A DNA stretch of 64,000 nucleotides from Planctomycetota bacterium. GTDB lineage: Bacteria > Planctomycetota > Phycisphaerae > Phycisphaerales > UBA1924. Position numbers and translations under genes: made by a program. The notes beneath the pieces are model-generated. The model saw only the letters and a list, made by a program, of their open reading frames with translations, had not been told where the DNA came from and did not search any database. The stretch lies in NCBI GenBank assembly GCA_030950285.1, contig JAUZRR010000014.1:16906-80905 (forward strand). The letters run 5' to 3'. Shown here piece by piece: positions 58,852 to 64,000 of this stretch; positions within the stretch are counted from its first letter, which is position 1, and each line of letters begins with the position of its first letter.

Positions 58852-60213
58852 TCAACGTCTCGGGTTGCGCGCACGGTTTGTGCGCCCGGGAGATTTGGGC
58901 GGGAACGGCCCGCGCGCAGCGTCAGGACGCGTGGGGGGTGTGGGGGGTGTGGGGGGCGTGGGGGGCGTGGGGGATTGATCGTTGGGTGCGTCCGGTTCGG
59001 TCGGGGTGGTCTCTGTTGCGGGGTCTTGGACATTGCGAGTCCCGCTTGGGGCAGCGGGTTGGTCGGGGTGTTTTTGGGGGGTGCTTTGCACGAGGTCTTC
59101 TGGCCCGATGCGGCCGAAGATCATGCGGCCGGCGGAGGTCTGGAGCATACGGGTGACGGTGAGTTGGACCTGCTGGCCGATGCGATCGCTGCCGTCTTCG
59201 GCGACGACCATGGTGCCGTCGGGGAGATAGCCGACGGCTTGTGTTCTTTGTTCGCCCTGGCGGATGAGCTGGACACGGAGCGTTTCTCCGGGGACGACGT
59301 TTGATAGGAGGGCGTTGCCCAGGTCGTTGAGGTTGAGTGTGGGGACGTTGTGGATCGTGGCGACCTGGGCGAGCCCGACATCGGTGGTGACGATGATCGC
59401 GGGGAGCTGGCGGGCGAAATCGACGAGCATGTGGTCGACGGCTTTGCGGGGGATGGGGCGTTCGTCGATGGAGACATCGAGGAGTGCGGAGCGTTGGAGG
59501 CGGGTGACGACTTCGAGCCCGCGACGGCCTCGGGCGCGTTTGAGGCGGTCGGCCGAGTCGGCGAGGCGTTGGAGCTCTTCGACGATGAACTGGGGGATGA
59601 TGATTGGTGCCTGGCTGATTCCGGTCTCGGCGACCTCGACGATGCGTGAGTCGATGAGTGCGGAGCTGTCGAGGACGAGGGGGCGGACGCCGCGCATCTG
59701 TTTGGCGAACTCGACGTAGGGGATGACGAGTCGGAAGTCGTCCTGGGTCTGGATGACGGTGGAGATGCCGAGGTAGCAGAGGGAGATGCCGATGAGGATT
59801 TTGATGGAGAAGATGAGTGTGGGGATGTAGGTGTTGAGGTCCCACGACTCGGCGATGAGGTCGACGATGAAGCTGACGGCGACGGTTGCCAGCAGGCCGC
59901 CGATGAGCCCTAGGAGGATGCCGGCGAGGGTGGAGATTTTTTTGCGGGGGATGAGGACGTCGATGGCGAGGAAGGTGGCGGCGAAGGCGACGCCGATCGC
60001 GAGGGGGACCCACCACCAGTTTTCGAGAAACTCGGCTTCGCCGCGGTTGGTGGCGCCGTCGCCGGTGCGGAATCGGATGGCGGTGAGGAGGGGGACCGAG
60101 AGGGCGAGGATGAGGAAGAACATGCGGACGGCGGTGAGGACGCGGGATCTGGCGCGTTGGTCGGCGTCGGCGGCGTTTGGTGTTGGTGCGGTGTTGCCTT
60201 GTGCGGCTTCCAT
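58852..60213 (-). CDS. PIN-TRAM domain membrane protein
   Basis: 453 residues. Four N-terminal helices (1-145), then a PIN nuclease domain (PLVLDSSALIDSRIVE with the first Asp; IVTTDVGLAQVAT near the end) and a TRAM domain (LRVQLIRQGEQRTQAVGYLPDGTMVV). YacL-like. The C-terminus is Pro/Thr-rich with PPTPPTPPTPP from about five 9-bp repeats (58931-58975). Possibly an RNA-acting membrane protein. Confidence 0.82.
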   Translation of the reverse strand: MEAAQGNTAPTPNAADADQRARSRVLTAVRMFFLILALSVPLLTAIRFRTGDGATNRGEAEFLENWWWVPLAIGVAFAATFLAIDVLIPRKKISTLAGILLGLIGGLLATVAVSFIVDLIAESWDLNTYIPTLIFSIKILIGISLCYLGISTVIQTQDDFRLVIPYVEFAKQMRGVRPLVLDSSALIDSRIVEVAETGISQAPIIIPQFIVEELQRLADSADRLKRARGRRGLEVVTRLQRSALLDVSIDERPIPRKAVDHMLVDFARQLPAIIVTTDVGLAQVATIHNVPTLNLNDLGNALLSNVVPGETLRVQLIRQGEQRTQAVGYLPDGTMVVAEDGSDRIGQQVQLTVTRMLQTSAGRMIFGRIGPEDLVQSTPQKHPDQPAAPSGTRNVQDPATETTPTEPDAPNDQSPTPPTPPTPPTPPTRPDAARGPFPPKSPGRTNRARNPRR

Positions 60214-60262
60214 AGGGAGAGTGTACGGGCGGGTGGGGCTTGCGTATCCTTGGGTATCGCAG

Positions 60263-60386
60263 TCGTTCCCGCAGGCGGCCGGGCCCCGGGCACGGGTGGC
60301 CCGTGAACCTGGTCAGAGCTTGACCGCAGCAGCCATACGCGGCCGTCGTCCGGTGCCGCCGGTGTCCTGGCCGCCTGCGGGGGCGA
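60263..60386 (+). ncRNA. ffs: Signal recognition particle RNA (small bacterial type)
   Basis: The conserved apical block AACCTGGTCAG (60307-60317) and GCAGCAGCCATA (60326-60337) are the SRP RNA signature. The outer stem is perfect: CCCGCAGGCGGCC (60268-60280) pairs with GGCCGCCTGCGGG (60369-60381), extended by TCG/CGA and two G-U pairs. Total about 124 bases, close to the 4.5S type. The apical loop differs: after GTCAGAGC comes TTGACC then GC, in place of the usual GGAA tetraloop with its closing pair. It lies in the 320-bp gap between the PIN-TRAM gene and the cysteine-rich cassette; the ends are approximate. Confidence 0.85.
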
Positions 60387-60444
60387 TTGTGAGGGGGATT
60401 TCATCCGTTCTCTTTATCAGATTCTGAGAAAACTCGATTTCCTC

Positions 60445-60475
60445 TTGACTTGCGGGAGGGGGGGGGGGGTAAGCT
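60445..60475 (+). promoter_or_regulatory. Predicted promoter with 12-G spacer
   Basis: TTGACT (60445-60450, five of six consensus) is followed by 19 bases including 12 G (60458-60469) and TAAGCT (60470-60475, weak -10). Ten G would give 17-base spacing. An alternative -10, TACACT at 60487-60492, lies further down. Located 61 bases before the start of the cysteine-rich gene. Confidence 0.5.
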
Positions 60476-60535
60476 GCGCAGACTGGTACACTGTGATCTG
60501 GTCATGGACAGGCCCTCTTTCCAAAGGAGCAGAAC

Positions 60536-60805
60536 ATGCGTTCTCGATCGATGCGATCGACGGATATTCTGTTGGCTATTGGGGCTGCTGCCTGTGCGGC
60601 TTCGGTGGCTGTCGCAGGGATCGGTAGCGGCGGGCCGGTCTGCACAACCTGCACACAAACCAGTTGTTCCGCCGCACCGGCGATCCCCACGTGCCAGTTG
60701 TTGTGCTGCTGTTGCCAGAACTCCACCACAAATGTCTACGACTGCAACTGTCTGGCAGATTGCGACACACCACCTGCTGGCTATACGAGATGTGTGGAGA
60801 ACTGA
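60536..60805 (+). CDS. Secreted cysteine-rich peptide (cassette B)
   Basis: 89 residues. Signal peptide (RSTDILLAIGAAACAASVAVAG), then about 58 residues with 12 Cys, including the run CQLLCCCC and the pairs CTTC and CNC. AAAGGAG precedes the ATG. No known family. The even cysteine count suggests disulfides, a metal cluster is an alternative. First gene of a three-gene unit. Confidence 0.7.
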   Translation: MRSRSMRSTDILLAIGAAACAASVAVAGIGSGGPVCTTCTQTSCSAAPAIPTCQLLCCCCQNSTTNVYDCNCLADCDTPPAGYTRCVEN

Positions 60806-60807
60806 AT

Positions 60808-61695
60808 GTGCCCCGTCACACTGTCGTCTGGTTGCTCGTTGGTGTGATTGCGTTGGCTTTCGCCATCATGACCTACATGCGTGCTGCGCCCACACCCAAC
60901 ACGCACGCCCTCGAGGCTGAACGCCTTGTCGATGCTGCGCAGAGCGGTTATTCCGAGTTGCCGATCACGCAGTGGACGGTAGACGCCTCGGCTGCAGAGG
61001 CGAAGACGGTTTCAGAGTCTATCGTTGATTCGTTTCATTTCACAATCGCCGCACAGGCTCGCCCCGCGTTCTCAAGAGCACAGGGGCAGTTGGTTCGAGA
61101 TGTGCAGGGCTTTCTTGAAACAGCAATCATCGATCGAGATCTTGCAGCCTACAAGCAATGGCGGCGTTCTCGTGGCGATGTGCTGCGTTCCATGGACGAT
61201 ATGAATCGATCCTGGTTTATCGTGCAGGACTGGCAACAAGACTTTGGTGAAGAGCCGCCTCCCAACCCGGACGCCGAGACCGCGTTCGACCGGCACTGGG
61301 ACCGCTGGTTTGAAGCAGCGGGCTCGGGGGGGCTCCCGGTCGGTATTGCGGAGAGTCCGGATGGCTTGGAGTGTGCGGTCGGTATCGTGGACTCGATCGC
61401 CGGGGACAAGCGTCCCCAACTCCTCGGATCCATGGGTCGAGCCGGGTGGACGGGTGGGCGGGGCGGAACCTGCCGGGTGTGGTGGACGCACGAACGCAAC
61501 GGACACATGCTCCTCAAAGAGTACGGCAAAGTGCTCTGTGCCGAGGTTGGTATGGTCATTGAATATGGAAACGGGGGGAGGCATCCTCTGGTCACGTCAT
61601 GGGTTCTTGATCCGGCGATGCACCAGTGGCGATTGGAGTATGTGTGTGTATACAACTGGGACGTGAACAAACTTGTACGGAGCATGGAGTATTGA
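60808..61695 (+). CDS. Membrane-anchored exported-domain protein (cassette B)
   Basis: 295 residues. GTG at 60808 has GGAGA eight bases upstream and begins two bases after the previous stop; an ATG at 60790 is in frame but lies within the previous gene. One N-terminal helix (TVVWLLVGVIALAFAIMTYM), then a helical domain with many Trp/Arg/Asp (DLAAYKQWRRSRGDVL, WFIVQDWQQDFGEE) and a C-terminal beta part ending in a VTSWVLDPAMHQWRLEYV element. No family recognised. Positional counterpart of 44672-45538. Confidence 0.7.
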   Translation: MPRHTVVWLLVGVIALAFAIMTYMRAAPTPNTHALEAERLVDAAQSGYSELPITQWTVDASAAEAKTVSESIVDSFHFTIAAQARPAFSRAQGQLVRDVQGFLETAIIDRDLAAYKQWRRSRGDVLRSMDDMNRSWFIVQDWQQDFGEEPPPNPDAETAFDRHWDRWFEAAGSGGLPVGIAESPDGLECAVGIVDSIAGDKRPQLLGSMGRAGWTGGRGGTCRVWWTHERNGHMLLKEYGKVLCAEVGMVIEYGNGGRHPLVTSWVLDPAMHQWRLEYVCVYNWDVNKLVRSMEY

Positions 61696-61714
61696 GCGAA
61701 CGGTGTACGACGGC

Positions 61715-62962
61715 ATGGAGACACGCGAGTCGACAGTGGGAACGCATGGAGACACTCGTAGCCGAGTAGTTCGGGCCGTGAGCATTGCCCTCGGTCTCTT
61801 CTTTCTGCTCGGTGCCGTCGGCAAGCTTGCTGATCCGCACGACGCAGTACGATTCGCAAGAATCGTGATGCCGGGCAACTCGCTCACGCTCCCTCTTGCA
61901 AAGGCGAGTGTTGCCTTTCTCGTCGCGGTCGAGTTCGTGATAGCAGTTGCCCTCATTTCGGGTGTGCGCCGACGGCTCTTTGCCGGATTCGCATTGACAC
62001 TCGTTGTCGTTTTCGGAAGCATTGTCGCCTACGCCTGGGCGGGTGGCACCCTTGATTCATGCGGCTGTCTGGGTCTCGCAGGCCGGATTGTGCAGCTGGG
62101 GTCCACGCCGCAATCGGCGTTCTTCAGAAACCTCGGGCTCGCCGCAGCACTCGCATGGATACTCTGGCATTCCAAGCCTCGAATCTGTACCATGCGCGGG
62201 CCGCCTGTAAAGCCCGATACTCCGACAGGCTTTACGCTGATCGAAACGCTCGTCGTCATCGCCGTCATCGCCATCGTGATCGCGATCACCCTTCCGGCGC
62301 TCAGCGGGAGCCGCATCGCCGCCCGAACAGCCAGGAGCCAGGCTGTCAGCGGCCAACTGCTCGCCGCCCTGACGATGTACGGCACCGACAACGACGAGCT
62401 CTTCCCGTTCTTTGCGACTCGCGGCGATCCCTTCGGCCCCAAGTGGTTGTTCGGTCATGACATGCCCACCTCCTACCTCGGCGGCCAATCACACTACTAC
62501 GCGAGTCTCCTCGTCCCCAACTACATCGACAGCAGACAAGCTCTCGAACAAGACTGGATCCGAGACAAGCTCCGGGAGAGGGGCTACCCGGCACAGGTCG
62601 TCCGTGCCGATCACTACCTTACCTACAGCGCCTTCACTTCTACATCCTATTGGTACGGCGAAGAGACCCCCCACGAGCCGCAACACTTCCGCCCCGCACG
62701 CTGGGCCGAACTCCGCTTTCCCAGCCAGAAGGGCCTGCTTTTCGACCAATATGCCGGGTTGTTCGATCGTCTGCGCTCGGAACGAGCGCGGACCCACTCC
62801 CCCCGTATCCATCAAGAGATGGTCATCGGGCAGGGCGACGGAGCCGCAGTGATCCGGCGATGGTCCGACTCGCTCCCCTACATCATCGATCGATCAGAGC
62901 ACGGCGGGTATGAATGGCCCATCCTGACCAGCATCGATGGCTTCGCGGGGATCGACTTCTGA
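61715..62962 (+). CDS. MauE/DoxX-type redox membrane domain fused to a pseudopilin (cassette B)
   Basis: 415 residues. Residues 1-150 have four membrane helices (VSIALGLFFLLGAVGKLAD) and DSCGCLGLAG, matching the CGC motif of MauE-like proteins, which help disulfide formation in the periplasm. Residues about 165-200 are a prepilin leader and helix (TG|FTLIETLVVIAVIAIVI), followed by a globular part of about 210 residues. The frame is open across the join and no ribosome site precedes the internal ATG at 62192, so I call one fused protein. The helix order would leave the pilin leader in the cytoplasm, as needed. Confidence 0.8.
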   Translation: METRESTVGTHGDTRSRVVRAVSIALGLFFLLGAVGKLADPHDAVRFARIVMPGNSLTLPLAKASVAFLVAVEFVIAVALISGVRRRLFAGFALTLVVVFGSIVAYAWAGGTLDSCGCLGLAGRIVQLGSTPQSAFFRNLGLAAALAWILWHSKPRICTMRGPPVKPDTPTGFTLIETLVVIAVIAIVIAITLPALSGSRIAARTARSQAVSGQLLAALTMYGTDNDELFPFFATRGDPFGPKWLFGHDMPTSYLGGQSHYYASLLVPNYIDSRQALEQDWIRDKLRERGYPAQVVRADHYLTYSAFTSTSYWYGEETPHEPQHFRPARWAELRFPSQKGLLFDQYAGLFDRLRSERARTHSPRIHQEMVIGQGDGAAVIRRWSDSLPYIIDRSEHGGYEWPILTSIDGFAGIDF

Positions 62963-62996
62963 CCGACAGGAATCCTGGGATTCGCTCGAAGCTCGC

Positions 62997-63653
62997 TTAT
63001 CCCAGGGGTGGGTTGGGGTGAGTGTGGGGGCGGCGTGGGCGCAGGGTGGTGAGTGTGGCGAGGGCGAGCAGGGGGAGTGTGCCGGGTGTGGGGATGCCGA
63101 CGGTGAAGCGGGCGGTGCCGGGGATGCCTTGGTAGGGCACTGATGTTCCGAAGTCGTCGGTGTAGACGTCGTTATTGAGGTGGTTGGCGTCGCCGACCTC
63201 GATGACGCGGGGGGTGTAGTCGTTGGTGGACCATGTGATTTGGTAGAGGAGGACCGGGTTGTCGGCGATGAAGTCCTGGTTGAAGGCGGGCGGGAGCTGG
63301 TAACTCTGGATGCCGGTGATGTCGTTATTGGATTGGAGGTCGCCGTTGTCGCTCTCGATGGCCCAGAACGTGTTCCAATAGCTATCAACGGAACCGGTGT
63401 TCCAGTTTTCAATGCCACGGATGTCGAAGATCGTGCCCGCAAAGCCGGTGACTTCCGGGTCCATGGTGGCGGTGAGGGTGAGGTACGCGCTTTCGCCGGG
63501 TTCGAGATTGGTGCCGCCGTTGTCGGTGGTGACGGTCCATTGGTAGGTCATGGTCTGGGCGGTCGTGCTGCCCGCGGCGATGCAGAGGGCGGCGAGCGTG
63601 GTTGCGATGGCGCGGGGGATAGTGGGGGGGATGGTGTGGGGGGTGGGGGGCAT
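62997..63653 (-). CDS. Exported protein with PEP-CTERM-like tail
   Basis: 218 residues from ATG 63653. Signal peptide (TTLAALCIAAGSTTAQ), ectodomain homologous to that at 2670-3374, then GIPTPGTLPLLALATLTTL followed by RPRRP, a PEP-CTERM-like sorting signal (motif, helix, Arg cluster) with a short extra tail. In PEP-CTERM systems an exosortase removes the helix and attaches the protein to the cell surface. Convergent with cassette B; an inverted repeat (62974-63006) spans the boundary. A run of nine G lies 63 bases upstream (63716-63724). The rest of the upstream region to 63940 holds no gene I can see. Confidence 0.75.
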   Translation of the reverse strand: MPPTPHTIPPTIPRAIATTLAALCIAAGSTTAQTMTYQWTVTTDNGGTNLEPGESAYLTLTATMDPEVTGFAGTIFDIRGIENWNTGSVDSYWNTFWAIESDNGDLQSNNDITGIQSYQLPPAFNQDFIADNPVLLYQITWSTNDYTPRVIEVGDANHLNNDVYTDDFGTSVPYQGIPGTARFTVGIPTPGTLPLLALATLTTLRPRRPHTHPNPPLG

Positions 63654-63940
63654 CGGGTGTCTCTGGGATGAGGGCGGTTGCAAGAAAGATACCTCGGGAA
63701 GCGGCGGGTGCCAGCGGGGGGGGGCATTCTTTGTGCGCGCGGGCCGGGTGAGGACGCGGGTGTTCTTGTGACTTTGTGAAAGTTATTTTGGGCTTGGTGG
63801 GCAAGGGTTTATGCGCGGTCGGCGTGTGGCTTTGGGTGTTGCTGCGCGCACGGGGGTGTCCGGCGGGGGAGAGGGTGTGGGGACAGCGGTGTGCGGCGGG
63901 GCACGCTGGGGCGCTTGGGAGCAGCAGTAAGGAGGCCGGG

Positions 63941-64000
63941 ATGGCGAAGGTGATCGAGAGAGAGGATGGCGTCGCGGGGATGCTCGGCCTTGATGAGGTG
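63941..64000 (+). CDS. Start of a gene cut by the window end
   Basis: ATG 63941 begins MAKVIEREDGVAGMLGLDEV and stays open to the last base. TAAGGAGG lies five bases before the ATG, an excellent ribosome site. Too short to assign. Confidence 0.6.
   Translation, partial: MAKVIEREDGVAGMLGLDEV

Noticed and set aside
1..64000. CRISPR arrays, insertion sequences, phage genes
   Set aside because: No regular spaced repeats, transposases or integrases were seen; the histone-like repeats are coding and without spacers.

Overview
The window looks like a chromosome segment of a high-GC planctomycete of the class Phycisphaerae, probably Phycisphaerales. The evidence is two exported proteins with short C-terminal dockerin-type domains ending in AC or GC (2670-3374, 57103-57729), a PEP-CTERM-like exported protein, pseudopilins with the G|FTLIE leader, two-CxxC zinc-ribbon membrane proteins, a lysine/alanine-rich histone H1-like protein, and scattered single nuo genes instead of one nuo operon. 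I found no rRNA, tRNA, CRISPR array, insertion sequence or prophage.

Layout. 0-12.5 kb: lipoprotein, a cysteine-rich exported protein, surE, a dockerin-anchored protein, a reverse-transsulfuration pair (cystathionine beta-synthase and gamma-lyase), a decayed phosphatase-superfamily gene, nuoF, a 38-residue basic protein, DoxX, cardiolipin synthase, and an HxlR-type regulator divergent from a VOC protein. 13-24.7 kb: a surface-polysaccharide region. It has a Wzm/Wzt-type ABC exporter with divergently placed subunits and a four-gene tail behind wzt: a methyltransferase with a long coiled coil, a WsaF-like glycosyltransferase, a HAD/polysaccharide-cluster protein and a CmcI-like methyltransferase. 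Another methyltransferase and a sulfotransferase follow. 24.7-34 kb: pepA, HIT protein, class II DAHP synthase, the histone-like repeat protein, a PHP-glycosyltransferase fusion and coaD. 34-44 kb: a metallo-beta-lactamase-fold protein without its metal ligands, FUN14, nuoE, lamin-tail protein, a decayed sulfatase, GNAT, thioesterase, Tat-exported TIM-barrel protein, LuxR-type regulator and glmS. 46-60 kb: lipoproteins, orphan DNA methyltransferase, nuoD, a HAD-less paralogue of the 13.7-kb protein, ybeY, a CBS-pair membrane protein, cysS, an anthranilate/aminodeoxychorismate glutaminase and a PIN-TRAM protein. An SRP RNA gene lies at 60263-60386.

The strongest candidate for an undescribed system is a pair of matching cassettes at 44.0-46.3 kb and 60.4-63.0 kb, plus a related single gene at 0.64-1.55 kb. 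Each cassette encodes a small secreted cysteine-rich peptide, a membrane-anchored protein with a large exported domain, and a pseudopilin-like protein; in the second cassette the pseudopilin is fused to a MauE/DoxX-type redox membrane domain with an SCGCLG motif. All three loci carry a run of 9-12 G between plausible -35 and -10 elements, the arrangement used for promoter phase variation in other bacteria. The parts suggest slip-strand-switched production of disulfide-rich exported peptides together with their own oxidation and display machinery. This is an inference and nothing in the sequence proves it.

Other points of note: two exported proteins share one ectodomain but carry different C-terminal anchors; the SRP RNA seems to have a non-GGAA apical loop; two alkaline-phosphatase-superfamily genes are broken; one small gene carries a single-base frameshift at a C run; and several housekeeping genes contain in-frame G-rich minisatellites.
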